A stretch of 64,000 bases of DNA from Streptomyces sp. NBC_00539 (GTDB taxonomy: Bacteria > Actinomycetota > Actinomycetes > Streptomycetales > Streptomycetaceae): contig NZ_CP107811.1 in assembly GCF_036346105.1 (NCBI RefSeq), forward strand, positions 4,297,501 through 4,361,500, in the 5' to 3' direction. Numbering within the stretch: position 1 is the first letter of the stretch; every line of letters begins with the position of its first letter. The notes beneath the pieces were generated by a model that was not told where the DNA came from, searched no databases, and worked only from the letters and a program-made list of their open reading frames with translations. Below are positions 57,079-64,000 of the stretch, in pieces. The translations under genes and the position numbers were made by a program.

Positions 57079-59409
57079 GTGGCCGCGCAGAATGCCGCTG
57101 TCGACAGCACGGCGGATTCCGTCCGCGATCGGGAGATCGCGGTCGAGCAGACGCATCTCGACCGGGTGTACCGACGCCTTGAGGAGAAGATCCACGAGGC
57201 CGAGTTCCTGATGAACGACGCCGCCAAGCGCGGGCAGGTCGGCACGCCCGGCGCGCTCGCCGAGCGCGACGCGCAGGTCTTCCGCGCCGGGATCCACCTC
57301 AACCGGCTGAACAACGAGTTCGAGGACTTCCTGTTCGGCCGGGTCGACCTGGTCCTCGGCAAGGACGGCGAACGCGGCCCGGACGGGGCGTACACCTCGG
57401 TGGAGCCCGCCGACGACGCCATCCGCGACGACCTCACCGCCGACATCGCCGAGACCCTGCACATCGGGCGCATCGGCGTGCTCGACTCCGACTACGCGCC
57501 GCTGGTCATCGACTGGCGCGCCCCGGCGGCCGCGCCGTTCTACCGGTCCACGCCGAAGGACCCGGGCCGGGTCGTACGCCGCCGCGTGATCCGCTCCAAG
57601 GGCCGCAAGGTGCTCGGCGTCGAGGACGACCTGATGCGCCCCGAGGTCACCGCCCACCTCGACGGGCAGGAACTGCCCGTCATCGGCGACGGCGCCCTGA
57701 TGGCCGCGCTCGGGCGGGCCCGCACGCACTCCATGCGGGACATCGTCTCCTCCATCCAGGCCGAGCAGGACCTGGTGATCCGGGCCCCCGCGGCGTCCGT
57801 CGCCGAAGTGGCGGGCGGCCCCGGTACCGGCAAGACGGCGGTGGCCCTGCACCGCGCCGCCTACCTCCTCTACCAGGACCGGCGGCGCTACTCCGGCGGC
57901 ATCCTCATCGTCTCGCCGACCCCGTTGCTCGTCGCGTACACCGAAGGCGTGCTGCCCTCCCTCGGCGAGGAGGGGCAGGTCGCCATCCGGGCGCTCGGCT
58001 CGCTCGTCGACGGGGCGGAGGCGACCACGTACGACGAGCCGGCCGTGGCCCGCATCAAGGGCTCGTCCCGGATGCTCAAGGTGCTCCGCAAGGCGGTCCG
58101 GGGCGCCCTGGAACTCGGCGGCGCCGGTGGGGGCGGGGCCCCCGACCGGCTGCGGGTCGTGGCCTTCGGGCGGCGCCAGGAGCTGGAGGCCGACGAACTG
58201 AACCGCATCCGGCAGAACGTGCTCGGCGGCACCGCCCCGGTCAACCTGCTGCGGCCGCGCGCCCGCAAGCTGCTGCTGGACGCCCTGTACGCGAAGTCCG
58301 GCGCCAACGGGCGGCACAGCGACCCCGAGCTGGCCGCCGAATTGCGCTCCGCGTTCGACGAGGACATCTCCACCGAGGACTCCTTCATCGAGTTCCTGAA
58401 CGCCTGGTGGCCCGAGCTGACCCCGCGCGGGGTGCTGGCCGCGATGGCCGACGAGCGCAGGCTCGGCCGCTGGTCGCGCCGGGACCTGAACCAGCGCGAG
58501 GTCCGCCAGCTGGCGCGCTCCCTGCGCCGGACCGGCCCGGACGGCAAGGGGCCGCTGTCGGTGCACGACGTGGCGCTGCTGGACGAGCTCCAGCAGCTGC
58601 TGGGCGCGCCCGCGCGGCCCCGCCGCAAGCGGGAGTTCGATCCGCTGGACCAGCTCAGCGGGCTGGAGGAGCTGATGCCGGCCCGCGAGGAGACCCAGTG
58701 GGAGCGGGCGGAGCGGATCGCGGCGGAGCGCACCGAGTACGCGCACGTCATCGTGGACGAGGCCCAGGACCTGACGCCGATGCAGTGGCGGATGGTGGGC
58801 CGCCGGGGCCGCCACGGAACCTGGACGGTGGTCGGCGACCCCGCCCAGTCCTCCTGGACGGACCCGCAGGAGGCGGCCGCGGCGCGCGACGAGGCGCTGG
58901 GGACCCGGCCGCGCCGGCGGTTCACGCTGACCGTGAACTACCGCAACCCGGCGGAGGTCGCGGAGGTCGCCTCCCGCGTGCTGCGCCGGGCGATGCCGGG
59001 GATGGAACCGCCGCGGGCGGTCCGCTCCACGGGCCTGGAGCCCCGTTTCACGGCCGCGGAGGGCGACCTGGGCCGTGCGGTGCGCCAGGAGACCCGGCGG
59101 CTGCTGGAGCAGGTGGACGGCACGGTCGGCGTGGTCGTGGCCATGGACCGGCGCGCGGAGGCCGCCGGGTGGCTGGCGGACCTCGGCGAGCGGGCGGTGG
59201 CGCTCGGCAGCCTGGAGGCGAAGGGGCTGGAGTACGACGCCACGGTGGTGGTCTCCCCGGCGGAGATCGCCGACGAATCGCCGGCCGGGCTGCGGGTGCT
59301 GTACGTGGCGCTGACGCGCGCGACGCAGCAGCTGACGGTGGTCTCCACCCCCCGGGACGCACCCGACGCCTCGGGCGTGCCCGCGCTGCTGGCCCCGGAG
59401 GCCGGCTGA
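57079..59409 (+). CDS. helR: HelD/HelR-type RNA polymerase-associated superfamily 1 ATPase
   Basis: The 776-aa ATPase has a coiled N-terminal region (ETHLDRVYRRLEEKIHEAE-like; residues about 15-60), the HelD domain phrase IGRIGVLDSDYAPLVIDWRA, Walker A GGPGTGKTAVALHRAAYLL, Walker B VDEAQDLTPMQWRM, and UvrD-like C-terminal motifs (ETLTVNYRNPAE-like, YVALTRATQQL). HelD-type proteins dislodge RNA polymerase from nucleic acid; HelR protects it from rifamycins in S. venezuelae. Distinguishing HelR from HelD needs loop comparison. The GTG at 57079 fits the family start. No rifamycin-associated element is seen upstream. Confidence 0.88.
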   Translation: MAAQNAAVDSTADSVRDREIAVEQTHLDRVYRRLEEKIHEAEFLMNDAAKRGQVGTPGALAERDAQVFRAGIHLNRLNNEFEDFLFGRVDLVLGKDGERGPDGAYTSVEPADDAIRDDLTADIAETLHIGRIGVLDSDYAPLVIDWRAPAAAPFYRSTPKDPGRVVRRRVIRSKGRKVLGVEDDLMRPEVTAHLDGQELPVIGDGALMAALGRARTHSMRDIVSSIQAEQDLVIRAPAASVAEVAGGPGTGKTAVALHRAAYLLYQDRRRYSGGILIVSPTPLLVAYTEGVLPSLGEEGQVAIRALGSLVDGAEATTYDEPAVARIKGSSRMLKVLRKAVRGALELGGAGGGGAPDRLRVVAFGRRQELEADELNRIRQNVLGGTAPVNLLRPRARKLLLDALYAKSGANGRHSDPELAAELRSAFDEDISTEDSFIEFLNAWWPELTPRGVLAAMADERRLGRWSRRDLNQREVRQLARSLRRTGPDGKGPLSVHDVALLDELQQLLGAPARPRRKREFDPLDQLSGLEELMPAREETQWERAERIAAERTEYAHVIVDEAQDLTPMQWRMVGRRGRHGTWTVVGDPAQSSWTDPQEAAAARDEALGTRPRRRFTLTVNYRNPAEVAEVASRVLRRAMPGMEPPRAVRSTGLEPRFTAAEGDLGRAVRQETRRLLEQVDGTVGVVVAMDRRAEAAGWLADLGERAVALGSLEAKGLEYDATVVVSPAEIADESPAGLRVLYVALTRATQQLTVVSTPRDAPDASGVPALLAPEAG

Positions 59410-59501
59410 CTGGGCCGGATGGCCCGCGGCCAGGGGTGTGGTGGCGGGAACAACTGCCGGGAGGGGGATCGCATTCGGCGATCCTTTGTTAGCCTGGGTA
59501 C

Positions 59502-59645
59502 GACACCGGCTCGATCCAAGCCCCCGGGCCCAACCTTCGTCGCCTAGAGCGACCACTTGCCGCGAGGCGAGCATGGCGGGTCGGTGTTCCAGCGTGAAAA
59601 ACAGGTCTGCCCCTCCGCGGTCGCGGAGGGGCAGACCTGTTGTGC
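59502..59645 (+). ncRNA. candidate small RNA between helR and malic enzyme gene
   Basis: About 7 nt after TAGCCT, a segment of about 100 nt can fold as a multibranched structure. The closing stem acaccg (59503-59508) pairs with cggtgt (59582-59587). Inside, gtcgc/gcgac form a hairpin with loop ctaga (59539-59553), and ccgc/gcgg (59560-59579) another. A perfect 19-bp terminator follows. There is no credible reading frame in between. A plausible promoter, structure and terminator make an independent short transcript of about 140 nt. It does not obviously match tmRNA, 6S or 6C RNA. Needs expression data. Confidence 0.45.
59601..59640 (+). terminator. perfect 19-bp terminator hairpin upstream of malic enzyme gene
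   Basis: acaggtctgcccctccgcg pairs perfectly with cgcggaggggcagacctgt across a 2-nt centre (59620-59621). It is one of the longest perfect stems in the window. It lies 190 bp after the helR stop, so it ends either helR read-through or the candidate small RNA. Confidence 0.9.
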
Positions 59646-59694
59646 GTTCGGGCCCTTGCTTGGGGGTGGACTTCCGCGCCCACCTCAAATCTCG

Positions 59695-59714
59695 TATGGT
59701 GGAAGAGTTCTTCC
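59695..59714 (+). promoter_or_regulatory. malic enzyme promoter-like block with adjacent palindrome
   Basis: TATGGT (59695-59700) resembles a -10 element and is directly followed by the perfect palindrome ggaaga-gt-tcttcc (59701-59714). Transcription starting just after it would give a leader of about 130 nt. A regulator bound here would block initiation. Both points are inference. Confidence 0.4.
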
Positions 59715-59840
59715 GAAATTTGTAGCTGGTTACCTTGTACCGGCTGGTAGGTGGGACGATCGGACAACAGGTCCTGCCGCACGTGCCGTGCAGCGGGCCC
59801 TGTGTACAGAAAAACCAGGGAACAGAAGAGGAACACGGCC

Positions 59841-61265
59841 ATGGCAACGGCGCCCAGCGTCTCGTACTCGATGACGGTCCGCTTGGAAGTGCCCGCGAGC
59901 GGAACCGCGGTCTCCCAGCTCACCACCGCCGTGGAGTCGTCCGGAGGATCCGTCACCGGCCTCGACGTCACCGCGTCCGGCCACGAGAAGCTCCGTATCG
60001 ACGTCACCATCGCCGCGACCTCCACCGCGCACGCGGACGAGATCGTCGAGAAGCTGCGCGGCATCGAGGGCGTCAGCCTGGGCAAGGTCTCCGACCGAAC
60101 CTTCCTGATGCACCTCGGCGGCAAGATCGAGATGTCGTCCAAGCACCCCATCCGCAACCGCGACGACCTCTCGATGATCTACACCCCCGGTGTCGCCCGC
60201 GTCTGCACGGCCATCGCCGAGAACCCCGAGGACGCGCGCCGCCTGACCATCAAGCGCAACTCCGTCGCAGTCGTGACGGACGGCTCCGCCGTACTGGGCC
60301 TCGGCAACATCGGCCCGATGGCCGCGCTGCCCGTCATGGAGGGCAAGGCGGCCCTCTTCAAGCGCTTCGCCGGCATCGACGCCTGGCCGATCTGCCTCGA
60401 CACCCAGGACAGCGACGAGATCGTCGCCGCCGTCAAGGCCATCGCACCCGGCTTCGCCGGCATCAACCTGGAGGACATCTCCGCGCCGCGCTGCTTCGAG
60501 ATCGAAGCCCGGCTGCGCGAGGCCCTCGACATCCCCGTCTTCCACGACGACCAGCACGGCACCGCGATCGTCGTACTCGCCGCCCTGACCAACGCACTTC
60601 GCGTGGTGGGCAAGGCAGTTGGCGACGTCAAGGTCGTCATGTCGGGCGCCGGCGCGGCGGGCACCGCCATCCTCAAGCTGCTCCTCGCGGCCGGGGTGAA
60701 GAACGCCGTCAGCGCCGACATCAACGGGGTCGTGCACGCGGGCCGCCCCGACCTGGTCGACGCCGCCCCCGACTCCCCGCTGCGCTGGATCGCCGACAAC
60801 ACCAACCCCGAGGGCTACACCGGCACCCTCAAGGAGGCCGTGGTCGGCGCCGACGTCTTCATCGGCGTCTCGGCCCCCAACGTCCTCAACGGCGAGGACG
60901 TGGCCGCCATGGCCGAGGGCGCGATCGTGTTCGCGCTCGCGAACCCGGACCCGGAGGTCGACCCGGCCATCGCCCGCCAGACCGCCGCCGTCGTGGCCAC
61001 CGGCCGCTCCGACTTCCCCAACCAGATCAACAACGTCCTGGTCTTCCCGGGCGTCTTCCGCGGTCTGCTGGACGCCCAGTCGCGCACCGTGGACACGGGC
61101 ATGATGCTGGCCGCGGCCACCGCACTGGCCGATGTCGTCGGCGAGGACGAGCTCAACGCGAACTACATCATCCCGTCGGTGTTCAACGACAAGGTCGCGG
61201 GCGCGGTCGCCGGAGCCGTCCGCAAGGCCGCCTCGGCCCCTGTGACGGCACCCACCTCCGCCTGA
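59841..61265 (+). CDS. malic enzyme with N-terminal ACT domain
   Basis: The 474-aa enzyme has an ACT-like domain (about 8-80; VRLEVPASGTAVSQLTTAVE), the malic N-terminal domain (SMIYTPGVARVC, with the Tyr/Lys region), FHDDQHGTAIV, and a dinucleotide-binding MSGAGAAGTAIL. It decarboxylates malate to pyruvate and CO2, feeding the C4 node. The ATG giving MATAPSVSY follows gaagaggaa. The order malic enzyme-hupA-murA is conserved in Streptomyces. Cofactor preference (NAD or NADP) cannot be settled here. Confidence 0.95.
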   Translation: MATAPSVSYSMTVRLEVPASGTAVSQLTTAVESSGGSVTGLDVTASGHEKLRIDVTIAATSTAHADEIVEKLRGIEGVSLGKVSDRTFLMHLGGKIEMSSKHPIRNRDDLSMIYTPGVARVCTAIAENPEDARRLTIKRNSVAVVTDGSAVLGLGNIGPMAALPVMEGKAALFKRFAGIDAWPICLDTQDSDEIVAAVKAIAPGFAGINLEDISAPRCFEIEARLREALDIPVFHDDQHGTAIVVLAALTNALRVVGKAVGDVKVVMSGAGAAGTAILKLLLAAGVKNAVSADINGVVHAGRPDLVDAAPDSPLRWIADNTNPEGYTGTLKEAVVGADVFIGVSAPNVLNGEDVAAMAEGAIVFALANPDPEVDPAIARQTAAVVATGRSDFPNQINNVLVFPGVFRGLLDAQSRTVDTGMMLAAATALADVVGEDELNANYIIPSVFNDKVAGAVAGAVRKAASAPVTAPTSA

Positions 61266-61572
61266 TCCCGGCGCGTCGCGGGATGCGGGCCCGGCCGGGC
61301 GCCTCTAGGGTTGCGGGGATGCCCGCGGGGCCCGCGGTCCGCATCCACCGGAACGACAGGTGCGGACGGAGCGTCACCGCGGCGTGACTGTGGCGCTTTT
61401 CGTGTGACCCTGGCGGGTGCCGGATTGGCTTTCCCGCCGCTGGTGGGGGCAGGATGCGTAACCGGGCGAGAGGGTCTGACGTTCAGACCCGGGTCCGGGG
61501 ACTGTCCGAGGGCCCTGGCAGCATCGGCTTCGATCTCACGCCTCTAAGGCAAGTTGAACACGGGAGTACAAC
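61266..61572. other. 307-bp leader/promoter region of hupA
   Basis: It contains a small inverted repeat directly after the malic-enzyme stop (atcccg...cgggat, 61265-61284), a GC-rich hairpin area (61339-61367) and the 19-bp symmetrical element described separately. A ggag ribosome site lies about 8 nt before the hupA ATG. No gene is supported. Confidence 0.5.
61472..61490. promoter_or_regulatory. 19-bp symmetrical element upstream of hupA
   Basis: gggtctga-cgt-tcagaccc is a perfect inverted repeat with 8-bp arms, 82 bp before the hupA start. It may be an operator or the stem of a leader hairpin. The role is inferred from position only. Confidence 0.5.
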
Positions 61573-61854
61573 ATGAACCGCAGTGAGCTGGTGGCCGCTC
61601 TGTCCGAGCGCGCCGAGGTGACCCGCAAGGACGCCGACGCCGTTCTGGCCGCGCTCGCCGAGACCGTCGGCGAGATCGTCGCCAAGGGCGACGAGAAGGT
61701 CACCATCCCCGGCTTCCTGACCTTCGAGCGCACCCACCGTGCCGCTCGCACCGCGCGCAACCCGCAGACCGGCGACCCCATCCAGATCCCGGCCGGCTAC
61801 AGCGTGAAGGTCTCCGCGGGCTCCAAGCTCAAGGAAGCCGCCAAGGGCAAGTAG
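61573..61854 (+). CDS. hupA: histone-like nucleoid protein HU (short form)
   Basis: The 93-aa protein is a complete HU: MNRSELVAALSERAEVTRKD, the GFLTFERTHRAARTARNPQTG arm region (with the Pro at the tip, GDPIQIPAG) and the lysine-rich end. It lacks the lysine/alanine-rich tail of the HupS-type, so it is the HupA form. It bends and compacts DNA as a dimer. It is abundant in vegetative growth. Confidence 0.97.
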   Translation: MNRSELVAALSERAEVTRKDADAVLAALAETVGEIVAKGDEKVTIPGFLTFERTHRAARTARNPQTGDPIQIPAGYSVKVSAGSKLKEAAKGK

Positions 61855-61915
61855 CACCGCCCTTGTGCCGAGGGCCGCACAGGCCCTCGGGACGGCAGTG
61901 GTACGCACAACCGCC

Positions 61916-61951
61916 AAGGGCGGCCACCCCCGTACGGGAGTGGCCGCCCTT
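61916..61951. terminator. bidirectional terminator between hupA and murA
   Basis: A 12-bp stem, aagggcggccac with gtggccgccctt, encloses a 12-nt loop that can pair further. A second perfect 8-bp hairpin (cgagggcc/ggccctcg, 61869-61889) lies just before. The two convergent genes end on either side. Confidence 0.9.
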
Positions 61952-61995
61952 CGGCCTGTCCGGGGCCCTCCGCGGGCCCCGGACGTCGACCGGGT

Positions 61996-63336
61996 CTAGA
62001 CGAGGTCGCCGTTCGGCAGTTCGACCTTGGCGCCCAGCTCGACGAGCTTCTCCATGAAGTTCTCGTAGCCGCGGTTGATGAGGTCGATGCCGTGCACCCG
62101 CGAGGTGCCCTCGGCGGCCAGCGCCGCGATCAGGTACGAGAACCCGCCGCGCAGGTCGGGGATGACCAGATCGGCGCCCTGCAGCCTGGTGGGGCCGGAC
62201 ACGACCGCCGAGTGCAGGAAGTTGCGCTGCCCGAAACGGCACGCGGAGCCGCCCAGGCACTCCCGGTACAGCTGGATGTGTGCACCCATCTGGTTGAGCG
62301 CGGAGGTGAATCCGAGCCGCGACTCGTACACCGTCTCGTGCACGATGGACAGGCCGGAGGCCTGCGTCAGCGCGACGACCAGCGGCTGCTGCCAGTCGGT
62401 CTGGAAGCCGGGGTGCACGTCCGTCTCCAGCGCGATGGCCTTGAGCGGACCGCCGGGGTGCCAGAAGCGGATGCCCTCGTCGTCGATCTCGAACGCGCCG
62501 CCGACCCGCCGGAAGGTGTTCAGGAAGGTCATCATCGAGCGCTGCTGCGCGCCGCGGACGTAGATGTTGCCGCCGGTGGCGAGCGCCGCGGAGGCCCACG
62601 AGGCGGCTTCCAGGCGGTCCGGGAGCGCCTTGTGGTTGTAGCCGGTGAGCTCGTCCACGCCGGTGATCCGGATCGTCCGGTCGGTGTCGAGGGAGATGAT
62701 CGCGCCCATCTTCTGCAGGACGCAGATGAGGTCTTCGATCTCCGGTTCGACGGCGGCGTTGCTGAGCTCGGTGACGCCTTCGGCCAGGACGGCCGTCAGG
62801 AGCACCTGTTCGGTCGAACCGACCGAGGGGTACGGCAGCCGGATCTTGCAGCCGCGCAGGCGCTGCGGCGCCTCCAGGTACTGACCGCCCTCGCGCTTCT
62901 CGATGGTCGCGCCGAACTGGCGGAGCACGTCGAAGTGGAAGTCGATGGGACGGCCGCCGATGTCGCATCCGCCGAGGCCGGGGATGAAGGCGTGGCCGAG
63001 GCGGTGCAGCAGCGGACCGCAGAACAGGATCGGGATCCGGGAGGATCCCGCGTGCGCGTCGATGTCGGCGACGTTGGCGGCCTCGACGTACGTGGGGTCG
63101 AGGATCAGCTCGCCCGGCTCCTCGCCGGGGCGCACGGTGACGCCGTGCAGCTGGAGCAGGCCGCGGACGACGCGGACGTCACGGATGTCGGGCACGTTGC
63201 GCAGCCGGCTGGGGGCGCTGCCGAGCAGAGCGGCCACCATGGCCTTCGGCACGAGGTTCTTCGCGCCGCGGACACGGATCTCGCCCTCGAGCGGGGTACC
63301 GCCGTGGACAAGCAGGACATCGTCAGTGCCGGTCAT
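61996..63336 (-). CDS. murA: UDP-N-acetylglucosamine 1-carboxyvinyltransferase (MurA)
   Basis: The 446-aa enzyme transfers enolpyruvate from PEP to UDP-GlcNAc, the first committed step of peptidoglycan synthesis. It has RGAKNLVPKA with the catalytic Lys, the active-site loop GLGGCDIGGRP with the fosfomycin-target Cys present, and DLRGG near the C-terminus (Arg). The loop Cys differs from the Asp of mycobacterial MurA. The ATG at 63336 begins MTGTDDVLLVHGG; residues from a further upstream frame do not fit. Confidence 0.95.
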   Translation of the reverse strand: MTGTDDVLLVHGGTPLEGEIRVRGAKNLVPKAMVAALLGSAPSRLRNVPDIRDVRVVRGLLQLHGVTVRPGEEPGELILDPTYVEAANVADIDAHAGSSRIPILFCGPLLHRLGHAFIPGLGGCDIGGRPIDFHFDVLRQFGATIEKREGGQYLEAPQRLRGCKIRLPYPSVGSTEQVLLTAVLAEGVTELSNAAVEPEIEDLICVLQKMGAIISLDTDRTIRITGVDELTGYNHKALPDRLEAASWASAALATGGNIYVRGAQQRSMMTFLNTFRRVGGAFEIDDEGIRFWHPGGPLKAIALETDVHPGFQTDWQQPLVVALTQASGLSIVHETVYESRLGFTSALNQMGAHIQLYRECLGGSACRFGQRNFLHSAVVSGPTRLQGADLVIPDLRGGFSYLIAALAAEGTSRVHGIDLINRGYENFMEKLVELGAKVELPNGDLV

Positions 63337-63697
63337 GGATCTCGCGTTCCGAAGAGGTACTCCCCGGTGATCGGGGGAGTGTGGGCAGGGGCCAGTGAAA
63401 AGGGTAAGGGGCACCACCCCCTTGTTCGTAAGGCCGACGCGGCCGCAGGACCGTCATCGATGAGGCACGGCCGCCCTCTTGGCACCCACCGTGCGCACAC
63501 TGTTGCGGAGTGTCGCGTTCCGGACCGCTCGGGGCCGTTCGGGGCGGGTCCAGGGCCGTCCGGGGCCCCTTCGCGCACCGTTCGGGGGCCACTCGGGCGA
63601 CAATCGGGGAACTTCCCGAAGAGCGCTGCGGGTCCCGCCGCGACCGGATGCCGTCCTCGGCTCCCCGTCGGGGGCCGATATGCGGGATCATGTCCGC
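63337..63697. other. 361-bp divergent region between murA and yqgE
   Basis: The middle carries degenerate copies of gttcgggg/gtccgggg words (about 63521-63595) and A/T-poor sequence. A short inverted repeat tgcgg...ccgca lies at 63681-63698, just before the yqgE start. No RNA or gene is recognised. Confidence 0.5.
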
Positions 63698-64000
63698 ATG
63701 ACCGAGGTGTCCTCCCTCACAGGGCGGCTGCTCGTGGCCACCCCCGCCCTCGCGGACCCGAACTTCGACCGCGCGGTCGTGCTGCTGCTCGACCACGACG
63801 AGCAGGGCTCGCTCGGCGTCGTCCTCAACCGGCCCACCCCGGTGGGCGTCGTCGACATCCTGCTGCCCTGGGCGCCGTTGGCCGGCGACCCCGGGGTGGT
63901 GTTCCAGGGCGGCCCGGTGGGGCTGGACTCCGCCCTCGGGATCGCCGTGATCCCGGGCGAGGAAGGGCCGCTGGGGTGGCGCCGGGTGCACGGGGCGATC
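63698..64000 (+). CDS. YqgE/AlgH-family protein, N-terminal part (truncated by window end)
   Basis: The visible 101 residues read MTEVSSLTGRLLVATPALAD and FDRAVVLLLDHDEQGSLGVVLNRP, then VFQGGPVG, the signature of the DUF179/YqgE/AlgH family. Family members are about 190 aa, so roughly half is missing. They are cytosolic proteins of unclear function. The start ATG is the only one matching the family. It is divergent from murA. Confidence 0.92.
   Translation, partial: MTEVSSLTGRLLVATPALADPNFDRAVVLLLDHDEQGSLGVVLNRPTPVGVVDILLPWAPLAGDPGVVFQGGPVGLDSALGIAVIPGEEGPLGWRRVHGAI

Larger units (their letters stand above)
59410..59840. other. 431-bp intergenic region: candidate sRNA unit and malic-enzyme promoter
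   Basis: It holds a -10 hexamer TAGCCT (59490-59495), a structured segment, a perfect 19-bp terminator hairpin (59601-59640), and then a second promoter-like block (TATGGT at 59695-59700) with a palindrome ggaaga-gt-tcttcc at 59701-59714. The leader of the malic enzyme gene follows. The separate elements are listed below. Confidence 0.6.

Noticed and set aside
59541-59640. 6C or 6S RNA identity for the candidate small RNA
   Set aside because: The six-cytosine loops of 6C RNA are absent and the length and bulge of 6S RNA do not fit.
54487-59847. Long minus-strand open frame opposite nnaR, GNAT, CGNR and helR genes
   Set aside because: It spans several genuine plus-strand genes with recognisable domains and has no motif itself.

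Overview
The window is a GC-rich Streptomyces chromosome segment. The organism call rests on the gene order (mtrA-mtrB-lpqB-comF-hpf, secA beside an Rv3235-type gene, prfB-ftsE-ftsX-S41 peptidase-smpB-ssrA, narK-nnaR, malic enzyme-hupA-murA), the strong G/C third-position bias and the frequent GTG starts. It matches the conserved core arm of a Streptomyces chromosome, read here from the end of an rRNA operon. There is no phage, plasmid, insertion sequence or CRISPR array.

Layout. 1-2.6 kb: 3' three quarters of a 23S rRNA gene, then 5S rRNA and its terminator. 2.6-4.3 kb: an HSL-type esterase with a WYL-domain regulator. 4.4-9.9 kb: a tightly overlapping minus-strand operon (glycine/proline-rich membrane protein, DUF4129, DUF4350, MoxR ATPase, DUF58). 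10.1-17.6 kb: mtrA-mtrB-lpqB, comF, hpf with a structured leader, and a NarL-type response regulator. 17.6-24.4 kb: YcaQ/AlkX-like DNA glycosylase, GNAT enzyme, secA, Rv3235-like protein, DUF6912-like protein and HAD hydrolase. 24.5-29.7 kb: the very large NAD-glutamate dehydrogenase, preceded by a possible leaderless small ORF. 29.8-32.3 kb: a TagGH-like polysaccharide exporter and a divergent TetR regulator. 32.4-36.0 kb: a sugar ABC importer without its own ATPase.

36.1-43.5 kb: an FHA-FtsK/SpoIIIE ATPase divergent from two Ser/Thr kinases (pkaA and pkaB type). This is the most intriguing functional cluster, because FHA domains bind phosphothreonine and the kinases could supply it. 43.5-50.6 kb: a 2OG-Fe(II) oxygenase, prfB, a small zinc-ribbon membrane protein, ftsEX, an S41 peptidase, smpB and ssrA (tmRNA), i.e. 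translation rescue next to division/cell-wall control. 50.6-56.3 kb: an MFS exporter, LysR regulator, nitrate transporter narK, HemD-like regulator nnaR and a GNAT enzyme. 56.4-64 kb: CGNR protein, HelD/HelR-type RNA polymerase ATPase, a possible small RNA with promoter and terminator, malic enzyme, hupA, murA and a truncated yqgE.

The main non-coding observations are tandem hairpins in the hpf leader, a promoter-structure-terminator unit at about 59.50-59.65 kb that could be an unannotated sRNA, a series of start codons placed 6-7 nt after a -10 hexamer (likely leaderless mRNAs), several perfect terminator hairpins, and palindromes or direct repeats upstream of mtrA, the TetR gene, smpB, the malic enzyme gene and hupA. 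Most genes are ordinary conserved core genes. No clearly new multi-gene system can be proven from sequence alone; the FHA-FtsK/kinase locus and the candidate sRNA are the best leads.
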